Shown here one piece after another: positions 18,633 to 29,401 of a stretch of DNA of 36,138 nt. Location: positions 1-36,138 of the forward strand of contig JAHBAM020000169.1 in NCBI GenBank assembly GCA_018500125.2, given 5' to 3'. Both the position numbers and the translations under genes were made by a program. The DNA is from Roseobacter sp. (GTDB taxonomy: Bacteria > Pseudomonadota > Alphaproteobacteria > Rhodobacterales > Rhodobacteraceae). Each line of letters begins with the position of its first letter. The stretch's first letter is position 1. A model generated the notes under the pieces. It saw only the letters and a program-made list of their open reading frames with translations. It had not been told where the DNA came from and ran no database searches.

Positions 18633-19543
18633 CCTCTTTTGAACAGCCGGCTTAGCGCGCCGTATTGTGTCAGCCCGACACCTGCCAAGATGAGCGCCAT
18701 TGCCATGAGAAGGCTGCCCGGAAGCGGCTCTGACAGGATGAGCGCTCCCAATAGGACAGACCAGACCGGAACTTGGTAATTGGTCAGGCTCATAAAGACG
18801 GGTCCGGCCGTGCGGATGACCCACACGCGCAAGAAATTTGCCCCCGCTGTCGGAACAAGGCCCAAGAAAGCCAGAATAAGGAGGGTGCGCGCCTCTGGGA
18901 TTTGGGGGAGACCTTCACTCAGATAGGCCGCCGGAATGACGATCGCTGAGCCAAAAACCATAGGCACGGCGGCAAGGCCGATCGGATCAATCGGTGGGAG
19001 GCGGCGCATCACGACAGAACCAATCGCATAACAGGCGGCCGCCCCGAGGCAGGCGAGCCGCCCTTGCGTTTCCAGGGCTGCGCCTGTGGAGGTGAATGCG
19101 TTTGCGCCAATCAGAAGGAGAACACCGCCAAAGCCGATGAGAAGACCGAGGATGCGCCTGTGTGTCATACGCTCGCCCGCAACGAAGAAATGCGACAAGG
19201 GCAGAACAAGCAGCGCGACCGCAGCCATAGAAACGCCGGCAAAGCCAGAGCTGACAAATTGCTGCCCCCAACTCAAGAGCATGAAAGGGATGGCCGAGGA
19301 GGTCGCGCCGACGACCACGAGTGCGCCCCATGCCCGCTCGGGGCCGTGCCATATTTTGCGCCCCATAAGTGCCCATATGCCCAATGTGAGCACTGTCGCA
19401 AAGGCTATGCGCGCCGCTGCGATCCAGAAGGGAGTGAGCGTTTCAAGCGCCAGCTCGATCACCAGAAAAGTGCCGCCCCATGTCAATCCCAACACCAGAA
19501 TGGCAAGCCAACTGAGGGGCGTGATGGCGTTGCTGTGTTGCAT
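18629..19543 (-). CDS. DMT/EamA-family permease
   Basis: [43 protein letters not shown]..., two EamA repeats; stop shares TTAA with the glmM stop. Confidence 0.85.
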   Translation of the reverse strand: MQHSNAITPLSWLAILVLGLTWGGTFLVIELALETLTPFWIAAARIAFATVLTLGIWALMGRKIWHGPERAWGALVVVGATSSAIPFMLLSWGQQFVSSGFAGVSMAAVALLVLPLSHFFVAGERMTHRRILGLLIGFGGVLLLIGANAFTSTGAALETQGRLACLGAAACYAIGSVVMRRLPPIDPIGLAAVPMVFGSAIVIPAAYLSEGLPQIPEARTLLILAFLGLVPTAGANFLRVWVIRTAGPVFMSLTNYQVPVWSVLLGALILSEPLPGSLLMAMALILAGVGLTQYGALSRLFKRG

Positions 19544-19625
19544 TGGGAAACCTTGTTGCAGATGGTGGATCTTGTGTGGTGTTTGCTCTGGTGTTTGCAG
19601 TCTTCTTCCCAGACATGGCACAGAA

Positions 19626-19651
19626 AAAAGGCGCCCGCTAGGGCGCCTTTT
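19626..19651. terminator. Strong intrinsic terminator, oriented to serve ilvC (-)
   Basis: AAAAGGCGCCC-GCTA-GGGCGCCTTTT perfect 11-bp stem; on the minus strand it is followed by further Ts. Confidence 0.85.
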
Positions 19652-19670
19652 CTCGTTTGTTTTCTTGAGT

Positions 19671-20825
<1,155 letters not shown>

Positions 20826-20827
20826 TT

Positions 20828-21283
20828 ATGCTTGATGACGTTGATCGACGTATTTTGCGACAGTTTCAGGCTGCTCCTGAGATGTCCGTTGCAGACCTGG
20901 CAGAGCGCTGCTCTCTGACAACGGCAAGTTGCTGGAGACGGCTGGAAAAGCTCGAAAGCAGCGGGGCCATTCTGGGGCATGAAGCTGTTGTTGATTGGCA
21001 GGCGTTAGGCTTTGGCGTTGAGGTCAGCTTGCGGATTACATTGGACAAAACCCAATCCTCCGCTTTTGACGACTTTCTTGCCAAGGCGCGTGATGTCCCA
21101 GAAGTGTTAGAGGTTCAAACATTTTTGGGGCGTGTCGATGTTCGGCTTTTGGTGATTGCGCGAGATATGGGGCATTATCAGGATGTGTATCGGTCCCAAA
21201 TATTATCGCTCCCTCATATCGCAGATATCGAGGCGCTCATGCATATCGCACGGCTGAAATCGGACGAAGTATTACCGATATGA
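20828..21283 (+). CDS. Lrp/AsnC-family transcriptional regulator (1)
   Basis: LDDVDRRILRQFQAAPEMSVADLAERCSLTTASCWRRLEKLESSGAILGHEAV. Confidence 0.92.
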   Translation: MLDDVDRRILRQFQAAPEMSVADLAERCSLTTASCWRRLEKLESSGAILGHEAVVDWQALGFGVEVSLRITLDKTQSSAFDDFLAKARDVPEVLEVQTFLGRVDVRLLVIARDMGHYQDVYRSQILSLPHIADIEALMHIARLKSDEVLPI

Positions 21284-21735
21284 TCGAAACAGATGAAATT
21301 GACCGAAAAATTTTGCGCATACTTGTGCGTGATGCGCGCAAAAGCAGCAAGGCCATCGGAGAAGACCTGGGGTTGTCGCAGCCCGCGGTTTGGCGCCGCA
21401 TTCGGCGGCTCAAGGACAGTGGCGTTATTCTGGGCCAAAGGCTGCGTTTGGACCGCGAAAAGCTCGGGCTAGGGGTGATGGTGTTTCTCGGGGTAAAGCT
21501 CGCTGCAAAAGGGCGGGGCAGCATCGAAAGTTTTGAGCGCGCGGTGTCTGCAATTCCCGAGGTCTTGAGTGTCGAGCACGTTCTTGGCTTGTATGACTAT
21601 CGCTTGAAAGTTGTTGCCCGTGACATTCCCGACTTTGAGCGCGTGCTCAGACGGCGGATCATGACCTTGCCGGGGGCGGGGCAGGTTGAGGCGAATGTAT
21701 TGCTCAGTGAAGAGCGCAAGTATGGTCCGTTGTAA
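21280..21735 (+). CDS. Lrp/AsnC-family transcriptional regulator (2)
   Basis: IDRKILRILVRDARKSSKAIGEDLGLSQPAVWRRIRRLKDSGVILGQ; ATGA overlap with the preceding gene. Confidence 0.92.
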   Translation: MIETDEIDRKILRILVRDARKSSKAIGEDLGLSQPAVWRRIRRLKDSGVILGQRLRLDREKLGLGVMVFLGVKLAAKGRGSIESFERAVSAIPEVLSVEHVLGLYDYRLKVVARDIPDFERVLRRRIMTLPGAGQVEANVLLSEERKYGPL

Positions 21736-21806
21736 GGATAGAACGGACTAGTCGTCAGGATGTGTTGTTGGTAGGGAGAGTGTAAGCCCTGGAATTGGAG
21801 ATAAAT

Positions 21807-22931
21807 ATGGCATTGCTCAAGACAGTCGATCCGGATGGACTGGACGAATTTTCGGTCGTGTTTACTGATCGCTCGCTCAACCATATGAGCGGGCGATTTC
21901 GAGGCGTGATGACGGACATCGGTGAGATGCTCAAAGAGGTCTATGCCGCCGATGCTGTCGCCTTGGTTCCGGGGGGCGGGACGTTTGCGATGGAAGCTGT
22001 TGCCCGTCAATTCGGGAATGGCGCCCATGCTTTGGTTGTGCGCAATGGCTGGTTTTCGTTCCGTTGGAGCCAGATTTTTGAGGCGGGCGGATTCGCCCAA
22101 GAGGTGAGCGTTCATAAGGCCCGCCAAACGGGCAATGGCGCACAAACGCCCTTTGCTCCGGCTCCGATCGAGGAGGTTGTTGCTTCTATCAAGTCGTCAA
22201 AACCTGATGTGGTGTTTGCGCCCCATGTTGAAACTTCGGCGGGCCTGATCTTGCCGGATGATTACATAACAGAGTTGGCGGCGTCGGCCCATGATGTGGG
22301 GGCGCTGATGGTTTTGGATTGTATCGCTTCAGGATGCGCCTGGGTTGATATGAAAAAGACCGGCGTTGATGTATTGATTTCGGCGCCACAAAAAGGCTGG
22401 TCAGCCTCGCCCTCGGCTGGCCTTGTTATGATGTCAGACCGGGCGATTGAGCGGCTGGAAAAAACGACATCTGACAGCTTTGCAATTGATCTCAAAAAAT
22501 GGCGAGACATTATGAAGTCCTATGAGGCTGGCGGACATTCTTACCATGCTACCATGCCAACCGATGCGCTTGAGAAATTCCGCGACACGATGCTTGAAAC
22601 GCGCGCCTTCGGCTTTGACAAACTGGAGCAGGCTCAATGGGATTTGGGCAATGGTGTGCGGGCGATGCTGAAGGAAAAGGGTGTTCAGTCGGTTGCCGCT
22701 GACGGGTTTGGCGCGCCGGGGGTGGTGGTGAGCTATACCCAGAATCCCGATATTCAAAACGGCAAAAACTTCGCCGCGCAAGGGATGCAGATTGCTGCTG
22801 GTGTTCCGCTCGCCTGTGACGAGCCTGAAAGCTTTATGACCTTTAGGCTTGGATTGTTTGGGCTGGACAAGCTCTATGATGTCGAGGGCACATTGGCGCG
22901 CTTGAAATCCGTGGTTGAAAAAGTGCTTTAA
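21807..22931 (+). CDS. Class-V (serine/alanine-glyoxylate type) PLP aminotransferase
   Basis: VPGGGTFAMEAVARQF, VLDCIASGCAWVDMKKTGVDVLISAPQKGWSASPSAGLVMMSD (Lys in SAPQKGW). Confidence 0.82.
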   Translation: MALLKTVDPDGLDEFSVVFTDRSLNHMSGRFRGVMTDIGEMLKEVYAADAVALVPGGGTFAMEAVARQFGNGAHALVVRNGWFSFRWSQIFEAGGFAQEVSVHKARQTGNGAQTPFAPAPIEEVVASIKSSKPDVVFAPHVETSAGLILPDDYITELAASAHDVGALMVLDCIASGCAWVDMKKTGVDVLISAPQKGWSASPSAGLVMMSDRAIERLEKTTSDSFAIDLKKWRDIMKSYEAGGHSYHATMPTDALEKFRDTMLETRAFGFDKLEQAQWDLGNGVRAMLKEKGVQSVAADGFGAPGVVVSYTQNPDIQNGKNFAAQGMQIAAGVPLACDEPESFMTFRLGLFGLDKLYDVEGTLARLKSVVEKVL

Positions 22932-24130
22932 TCGCGCGCACCCAGCCCAATCTTCATGAGCGTTTTTCGGATAGGCGAAAACCCATAAATGACATTGAGA
23001 CCCAAGGCCCTGATATCGCGCAATGGGCGAGAAGACACCATCGAGGCGCGGTTCAGGGCATCAATCCCCATGACCCGCGCCCGTATATCGCTATGGCGCG
23101 CGCGATGATAATCTGAAAGCATCTTTGCGCTGCCAAGGCTTTGAGGAGAGGCTTTGGCCAAATCATAAAGCGCTCTGATGTCTGCAAGAGACATATTCAG
23201 GCCTTGTGCTCCAATCGGGGGCACCACATGAGCCGCCTCTGCAACAAGGGCTGTGCGCTGACCACTCATTACTTGCGCGTATTGCGATATGATGGGCCAA
23301 ATGGTGCGGGGGCTGTTGAGCGTGAGGTGGCCCAAAACGGAGCACGACCTTTCATTGATCGCATCTGTAAAGGAGGCTGTATCTGTGTTTTGAAGGCGGA
23401 AGGCCTCGGCGCTTCTCTCCATCCAGACAATAGCAGAGGCAGGCAAGCCGTTGTAATCCGGGAGAGGCACCATAGTGAACGGGCCGCCTGTCCTGTGAAT
23501 TTCGGTCGATATGTTGTCATGCGGGATGGGATGGGTCACAGTGAATGCGAGCGCGTGTTGACCATATCGAATGGTTTTGCACGGAATGCCCAGAGCCTGT
23601 CGCACGCGTGAGGCCCGACCGTCAGCCGCGATCAGCAGCTTGGCTTTGAGTGTTTCGCTGTTGCTGAGAGAGACGGTTGCGCTGTCTGTTCTGGTCATGA
23701 CATCCACAACAGACACCCCGGTTTTAAAGGTGAGAGAGGTCAGCTCGGACATTCTATTCAGGCATTCGCGGCGAAGCAGCCAGTTTGGGAAATTCCAGCC
23801 AAATGGGTGGTCTGAAATATCCGCCGAATTGAACTCAGATTGTGTCCTCACGACAGGGTCGACGCCGCCGGCGTCCATTATTTTCATAATCTGGAGGGGC
23901 GCGGCATGGGTCTCAAAAAGATCCCACAAGCCGATTTCGGTCAGTAGCTTTTTGGCCGGCTGCAAGAAAGCGGTTGATCTCATGTCGGCGTTATTAGCCT
24001 GCTGGTCTGTCACTGGCGGCGCCGGATCGACGCAAACTGTCTTATATCCCAAGGACGCGAAGCTGATTGCAGCAATCATCCCCGCAATCCCGCCGCCCGC
24101 GACGCAAACATCTACTTCGATCACCGACAT
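22928..24130 (-). CDS. UbiH/UbiF/COQ6-family FAD-dependent monooxygenase
   Basis: DVCVAGGGIAGMIAAISFASLGYKTVCVDP; AADGRASRVRQALGI; LVAEAAHVVPPIGAQGLNMSLADIRAL. Confidence 0.9.
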   Translation of the reverse strand: MSVIEVDVCVAGGGIAGMIAAISFASLGYKTVCVDPAPPVTDQQANNADMRSTAFLQPAKKLLTEIGLWDLFETHAAPLQIMKIMDAGGVDPVVRTQSEFNSADISDHPFGWNFPNWLLRRECLNRMSELTSLTFKTGVSVVDVMTRTDSATVSLSNSETLKAKLLIAADGRASRVRQALGIPCKTIRYGQHALAFTVTHPIPHDNISTEIHRTGGPFTMVPLPDYNGLPASAIVWMERSAEAFRLQNTDTASFTDAINERSCSVLGHLTLNSPRTIWPIISQYAQVMSGQRTALVAEAAHVVPPIGAQGLNMSLADIRALYDLAKASPQSLGSAKMLSDYHRARHSDIRARVMGIDALNRASMVSSRPLRDIRALGLNVIYGFSPIRKTLMKIGLGARD

Positions 24131-24290
24131 TCAACAGCTCCCTTGCCATATGGATATCTTAACTTTTCGCGGCGGGTGTTCAACTGTGCAACCCCGCGTG
24201 AAATGCGCGCAGCCTCTGGCTTTGCGCGGCGCTCCAATTTGGCGGCGGCGCATTTGGAAACCAATGAAGGCGTGGTCTGCGGCCAAAGCT

Positions 24291-24941
24291 CTAGCCCAAA
24301 TTGCTCAGAAACGTTGATAAATCATCTGTATGAAAATGGATGTGCTTTGCGGGCTGGGCCATGGGGCCGACATGAACGGTTTTCATGCCCAGACCATAGG
24401 GAACAACAAGGTTGCGGCTGTCATCTTCAAACATCGCGGCCTTGGCGGGGTTTATTTCCGCTTGTCTGAAAACTTTGAGAAATGCGTTTTTGTTTGGCTT
24501 TGGCTCATATGCGGCGTGTTCGATTCCGAAGATGCCATCAAAAAGGCCCTCCAGGCCACGCGCTTCAAGGACGCGTTCTGCGTAGGGTGCACTCCCATTT
24601 GTATAGACGATTTTGCGGCCCGGAAGGCGGGATATATGCTGTCTCAGGGTCGGGTCGGGGGTGAGCGGATGAAACGAGATGTCATGGACCTCGCGAAGAT
24701 ATGGCTCGGGGTCGACATCGTGAAACTTCATCAGCCCCGCCAGAGTTGTTCCGTGGTCTGACCAGTAATCGCTTCTCAACCTGTCGGCATCCTTTTGAGA
24801 CAGGTTCAAGGTTCGCATCACATAACGGGTCATTCTGGCTTCGATTTGGTCAAACAATCTCATATGTGAGGGGTATAATGTCTGATCGAGGTCAAAGACC
24901 CAAGTTTGCACATCCAAGAAAAGTTTGCGTGTCATCGGCAT
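24291..24941 (-). CDS. HAD-superfamily hydrolase, pyrimidine 5'-nucleotidase type
   Basis: WVFDLDQTLYPSHMRLFDQIEARMTRYV..., IVYTNGSAPYAERVL, FEDDSRNLVVPYGLGMKTVHVG; alternative start 24935. Confidence 0.9.
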   Translation of the reverse strand: MPMTRKLFLDVQTWVFDLDQTLYPSHMRLFDQIEARMTRYVMRTLNLSQKDADRLRSDYWSDHGTTLAGLMKFHDVDPEPYLREVHDISFHPLTPDPTLRQHISRLPGRKIVYTNGSAPYAERVLEARGLEGLFDGIFGIEHAAYEPKPNKNAFLKVFRQAEINPAKAAMFEDDSRNLVVPYGLGMKTVHVGPMAQPAKHIHFHTDDLSTFLSNLG

Positions 24942-25031
24942 GATGTTATGCAAGGCGAACGCATTGTGCAATGAATGTAGTGAAGTCTCGTATGAGCAGA
25001 GTGGCCTCAGCCGGGGCTGAAAGGATGCCGA

Positions 25032-25679
25032 ATGAAAGAGCCTAAACCAACACAAAAAGATGCTTATGGGCTTATTCTTGAGGCGATCGACCGAGGCGTT
25101 TATCGCCCCGGAGACAGGCTGGTGGAGAATGAGCTTGCCGAACGGTTTGGCGTTTCCAGAACGCCCATCCGGGAAGCGCTGCAGAGGCTTGAGACGCAAT
25201 CCTTGCTGACACGAGACGGGCGCAGCCTGATTGTCTCATCCCTTGATCACAACCAGATGGCCGAGCTTTATTCGGTTCGTGCCGAACTGGAAGGCTTGGC
25301 GGCCCAACTTGCGGCGCGGCACGCAACAGACGAGGAAATGCGCGTGTTGCGCGATATGATTGAAGAAGATCGCTCGCTTCTGGACAATCCAAATGCGCTG
25401 GCCCAGGCCAATCGCCGCTTTCATCGTCAAATACACCTTGCGTCGCACAACAGGTTTTTGGTGCAACAGCTTAATTTGGTTCATCAGTCCATGGCGCTTA
25501 TGGCCACGACGTCCCTAGCGGCAGAGGGGCGCAGCGCCAAAGCTCTCGAAGAGCATGATACAATTGTGAAAGCCATTGAAGCGCGCGACGAGATCAAGGC
25601 AAGAGAAGCCCTGAAGGCCCATATTTCAAAGGCTTTTGTGACCAGACTGAAGCTCGACGCTGCCAAGGCGGGGCGGTAA
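25032..25679 (+). CDS. GntR-family transcriptional regulator (FCD domain)
   Basis: YGLILEAIDRGVYRPGDRLVENELAERFGVSRTPIREALQRLETQSLL. Confidence 0.93.
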   Translation: MKEPKPTQKDAYGLILEAIDRGVYRPGDRLVENELAERFGVSRTPIREALQRLETQSLLTRDGRSLIVSSLDHNQMAELYSVRAELEGLAAQLAARHATDEEMRVLRDMIEEDRSLLDNPNALAQANRRFHRQIHLASHNRFLVQQLNLVHQSMALMATTSLAAEGRSAKALEEHDTIVKAIEARDEIKAREALKAHISKAFVTRLKLDAAKAGR

Positions 25680-27545
25680 GAGGCGGTTGGTTTTTTTCTG
25701 AAACTGAGACAGCGAAAGACCGTGCTGGGTTTTGTCCCAGTAAAATGGCTTTGCGACCAGTTCAAAGAGCGCTTTATACGCGGCGATTGCGCCCAGCGGG
25801 TAATAAAAGTGCATTATGGGCACCCAAGCGAACAGGTGTTTAAGCTCGGGCTTTGACACGGCGCTGGCGTTTATCAATGCGTTGGCAAGCTCGATGGCTA
25901 GAAACGATAGCCCGAGTGCGACCAGTATCTCATGAGACACATATGCTTCCAGAGGATGGGGTAAGCCAAAGAGAACGAGCCAAAAACTCCACAAGATGGG
26001 GGCAAGTATAAATTGTGAGAGGGCCGTCACAAAATGAGCTTGAAATCCAAGGAAGCGCCAAAGGCCAATTTGTTTATAAAGTTTTGCAGGCTCTCGCATA
26101 TGGACAAAGTAAGTCACCATATACCCCTTTAGCCATCGAGACCGCTGTCTTATCCAAGGCCAAATTCGGCAGTTTGCCTCTTCGCCCGTGCGCGTTGGAA
26201 TGACTTCCGTCCGGTAGCCATGACGTGCGAGGCGAAAGCCCAGATCGGCATCTTCTGTTACATTGTGAGCGTCCCAGCCGCCGAGGCTTTCAAGCACGGT
26301 TCGTCGGAAAAACAAAGTCGTTCCACCAAGCGGAATTGCCAGCCCGAGCTTGGCCATGCCGGGAAGAATAAGCCTGAACCACGCCGCGTATTCTATAGTG
26401 AAACAGCGGGCCAGCCAGTTTTGCCGACTGTTATAGTAATCCAGGACGCCTTGCAGGCAGACAAGCTCCGGGGCGGCACTGTGAAAATGGTTTGCAACGA
26501 TCTCAAGTTGGTTTTCGGCTGGAGCGTCTTCGGCATCCCAAATGCCGATGATGTCGCCTTTGCAAAAATCTAGCGCGTAATTCATGGCCCTTGGCTTGGT
26601 TTTGGGGGTGCCTTCGGGCACTTCGATAATGCGGATCCATGGCGGCAGGGCACACTTTTGCAATACGGTTTTGGTTAAGCTGTCGTGTTCCTCAACGACG
26701 AGCGCCACTTCCAACAAGGCCTTGGGGTATGTGAGGCGTTTGAGCCGCCGCAACAAAGCCGTGGCAATTTCGCGTTCTTTGAACAGGGGCACCAAGACGG
26801 ATATTGTCGGCAGGTTTTTGTCTGGGCAAACTGGCGGCGCTTGGTTTGGCTCGCTTGACAGCTCCGCCGCGAAGGCCGAGAGACGTAAGAGCGCGGATAC
26901 GAAAAGCGTCAGAATGGCCCAAAGGGCAAATACCCCCAATGTGGCGCCCGGAAAAGCAAGAACGAGCGCCATGAAAAGGGCTAGACCTGATAGGGTGATA
27001 ATCAACCGTTTTTGGCTGGTGTGCCGTGCCCACCCTCTGCAACTTTCGCTTTCGGGAACGCGCGCAGAGGCTTTGCGTCTCAATGGGTCTTCATAGTGTT
27101 TTGTCACCCAGTTCAAAATCTGGTCCCGCTTGCCCAAAGCGAACTCATAGTTTTCGCCAGCGATTTCTAGATGCGAAACGAAGCTCAAGTAGGCCTCAGG
27201 ACTCTCACAAACCAAAACAATTGTGCTGCCAATTTTCTTCCACGGAACAACGCAATAACGAACAAGCATGGCGGGATCGAACAGGTCGGACAGTCGGGCG
27301 TCTGGCGGAGACGCCTTGATATTGATAAATTCGACATCCAGAAAACGAGCGTTGGCTTTGGAGAGAACGTCTCGTGTAACAACATCAGCGGCGATCAGGC
27401 TGCGATCGAGTGAGCAATTCAACCGCTCACTCTCCAAATGCGCATCCCTCAAAACCGTTGAGGAAATATAACCGCGTTCAACAAGATAATCGCCGAAGTG
27501 GGGAGGCGTCTTAAAGTCTTGATTCTCAACGTGTTTCACGACCAA
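25626..27545 (-). CDS. Family 2 glycosyltransferase with N-terminal T2SSE_N/MshEN-like domain
   Basis: N-terminal FGDYLVERGYISSTVLRDAHLESER...SLIAADVVTRDVLSKANARFLDVEFI; GT2 core ISVLVPLFKER..., WDAEDAP, GGTTLFFRR, TEDADLGFRLARHG, RQRSRWLKG; several TM helices. Confidence 0.88.
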   Translation of the reverse strand: MVVKHVENQDFKTPPHFGDYLVERGYISSTVLRDAHLESERLNCSLDRSLIAADVVTRDVLSKANARFLDVEFINIKASPPDARLSDLFDPAMLVRYCVVPWKKIGSTIVLVCESPEAYLSFVSHLEIAGENYEFALGKRDQILNWVTKHYEDPLRRKASARVPESESCRGWARHTSQKRLIITLSGLALFMALVLAFPGATLGVFALWAILTLFVSALLRLSAFAAELSSEPNQAPPVCPDKNLPTISVLVPLFKEREIATALLRRLKRLTYPKALLEVALVVEEHDSLTKTVLQKCALPPWIRIIEVPEGTPKTKPRAMNYALDFCKGDIIGIWDAEDAPAENQLEIVANHFHSAAPELVCLQGVLDYYNSRQNWLARCFTIEYAAWFRLILPGMAKLGLAIPLGGTTLFFRRTVLESLGGWDAHNVTEDADLGFRLARHGYRTEVIPTRTGEEANCRIWPWIRQRSRWLKGYMVTYFVHMREPAKLYKQIGLWRFLGFQAHFVTALSQFILAPILWSFWLVLFGLPHPLEAYVSHEILVALGLSFLAIELANALINASAVSKPELKHLFAWVPIMHFYYPLGAIAAYKALFELVAKPFYWDKTQHGLSLSQFQKKTNRLLPPRLGSVELQSGHKSL

Positions 27546-27592
27546 TACTCACAGAACGATTACATAACCGTTTAGAGAGTATATCAAACTGG

Positions 27593-27618
27593 TTAATCGA
27601 CCATTAACCAAATCTTAA
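27593..27618. promoter_or_regulatory. Two overlapping CtrA-type boxes (TTAA-N7-TTAA-N7-TTAA)
   Basis: TTAA tcgacca TTAA ccaaatc TTAA at 27593, 27604 and 27615, exactly 11-bp phased, 48-73 bp upstream of the GT2 start (27545, minus strand). Confidence 0.65.
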
Positions 27619-27643
27619 CAAGGTGTTACCCGCACATGACCCG

Positions 27644-28798
27644 TTATGATCGCGCGTCCATATAGTCGGCAAATTTCTCAAACAGATAGAAGCTGTCTTG
27701 TGGTCCGGGGCTTGCTTCCGGGTGATGTTGCACCGAATAAACAGGGCGATCATCAAGGGCTATGCCGCAGTTTGAGCCGTCAAACAGAGAAACATGGGTC
27801 TGGCTTACACCTGCTGGAAGAGATTGCGCATCAACAGCAAAGCCGTGGTTCATGGACGTGATTTCTACTTTGCCTGTCTCGAGGTCTTTCACAGGGTGGT
27901 TTGCCCCATGATGGCCATGGTTCATTTTGATCGTTTTGCCGCCCAATGCCAGCGCCAGCATTTGGTGGCCAAGACAAATCCCGAAAACGGGTAGATCCGT
28001 TTTGAGAATTTCTTGTATCATCGGCACAGCATAAACACCTGTTGCCGCTGGATCACCCGGACCATTGGACAGAAAAACGCCATCGGGCTTGTGAGCCAGA
28101 ACGTCCTGTGCCGTTGCGTTTGCAGACAGCACAATCACGTCACAGCCGGCAGAGGCGAGGCACCGCAGAATATTTCTCTTGGCACCATAATCAATGGCAA
28201 CGACTTTGTGCTTGGGGGCTTTTTGAGGTTGGTATCCATCTGGCCAAGCCCAGCGCATTTCATTCCAACGGTAGGATTGTGCGCAGGTAACGTTGATCGC
28301 AAGGTCGACCCCCTCAAGACCGGCAAAGTCACGAGCGGCCTTTACGAGCGCATCGGTGTCAAAAACACCGTTCGCGTTATGGGCGAGCGCCACGTGTGGT
28401 GCGCCTTGTTGGCGAATAGCACGTGTGAGACGGCGCGTATCAATGCCGCCGATGGCAATACGGTTTTTGGTTTCAAGCCAGCTTGAAAGGGTTTCACTCG
28501 AGCGCCAGTTGCTGGGTGCGGTTGGGTCCCACTTTACAACCATGCCCTCGGCAACAGGATTTGCTGTTTCGTCATCTTCGATATTGATGCCGGTATTTCC
28601 GATATGGGGGAAGGTAAATGTTACGATTTGGCCTGCATAGGAGGGATCGGTCATGATCTCCTGATAGCCTGTCATAGCTGTGTTGAAGCACAGTTCGGCG
28701 ACACATTGTCTCTCTGCGCCAAAGCCATGTCCGTAAAAAACTGTCCCATCAGCAAGTGCAAGGCAAGCGGTAGGGTGCGAGGGGGTTGCCTGCGCCAT
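27644..28798 (-). CDS. carA: Carbamoyl-phosphate synthase small subunit
   Basis: CLALADGTVFYGHGFGAERQCVAELCFNTAMTGYQEIMTDPSYAGQIVTFTFPHIGNTGIN..., FGICLGHQMLALALGGKT. Confidence 0.96.
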   Translation of the reverse strand: MAQATPSHPTACLALADGTVFYGHGFGAERQCVAELCFNTAMTGYQEIMTDPSYAGQIVTFTFPHIGNTGINIEDDETANPVAEGMVVKWDPTAPSNWRSSETLSSWLETKNRIAIGGIDTRRLTRAIRQQGAPHVALAHNANGVFDTDALVKAARDFAGLEGVDLAINVTCAQSYRWNEMRWAWPDGYQPQKAPKHKVVAIDYGAKRNILRCLASAGCDVIVLSANATAQDVLAHKPDGVFLSNGPGDPAATGVYAVPMIQEILKTDLPVFGICLGHQMLALALGGKTIKMNHGHHGANHPVKDLETGKVEITSMNHGFAVDAQSLPAGVSQTHVSLFDGSNCGIALDDRPVYSVQHHPEASPGPQDSFYLFEKFADYMDARS

Positions 28799-28942
28799 GT
28801 GAGTCACTCCAGCTGATAAATCGGAGCATTCCTACGTCTGGCGCGCGCGGGGGTCAAGGGCTCATGCAACTGTTGTCACTGCCACTCCATTTCGGTAATG
28901 TCGTTTAGCTGTACTAGAACTCAGACCGAGGGCCATCACCAA

Positions 28943-29401
28943 ATGCGCAACGAAATCAGCGCCGCTTTAAAGCAGGCAATGAAAGACAAGAACACGGACC
29001 GTCTCTCGACATTGCGCCTGATCAGCGCGGCGATCAAAGACCGCGATATTGCTGCGCGCAGTGATGGCAATGATGCAAGTGTCAGTGATGAGGAAGTGCT
29101 CGCCATTCTTGTCAAGATGGTCAAGCAGCGTCAGGAAAGCGCCCGTGTCTATGAAGAAGGCAACCGGCTTGATCTTTCCGAGCGCGAGTTGGCGGAAATA
29201 GTTATCATCGAAGAGTTTTTGCCTCGCCAGTTGGGAGAGGAGAAAACCGATGCGGCTATCGCGCAGGCCATTTCCGAGACCGGGGCAGACAGTATTCGCG
29301 ACATGGGTAAAGTCATGGGAATACTCAAGACCCGATACACCGGGCAAATTGATTTTGGCGCAGCAGGTGCCAAAGTGAAAGCGGCTTTGACAGGCAACTA
29401 A
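28943..29401 (+). CDS. GatB/YqeY domain-containing protein
   Basis: MRNEISAALKQAMKDKNTDRLSTLRLISAAIKDRDIAAR..., EEFLPRQLGEE; 153 aa. Confidence 0.93.
   Translation: MRNEISAALKQAMKDKNTDRLSTLRLISAAIKDRDIAARSDGNDASVSDEEVLAILVKMVKQRQESARVYEEGNRLDLSERELAEIVIIEEFLPRQLGEEKTDAAIAQAISETGADSIRDMGKVMGILKTRYTGQIDFGAAGAKVKAALTGN

Noticed and set aside
23571-24469. Plus-strand ORFs over and beyond the UbiH-like gene (23571-24317, 24143-24469)
   Set aside because: Antisense to recognised genes or composed of unrelated sequence across the 160-bp gap; no domain or start-site support.
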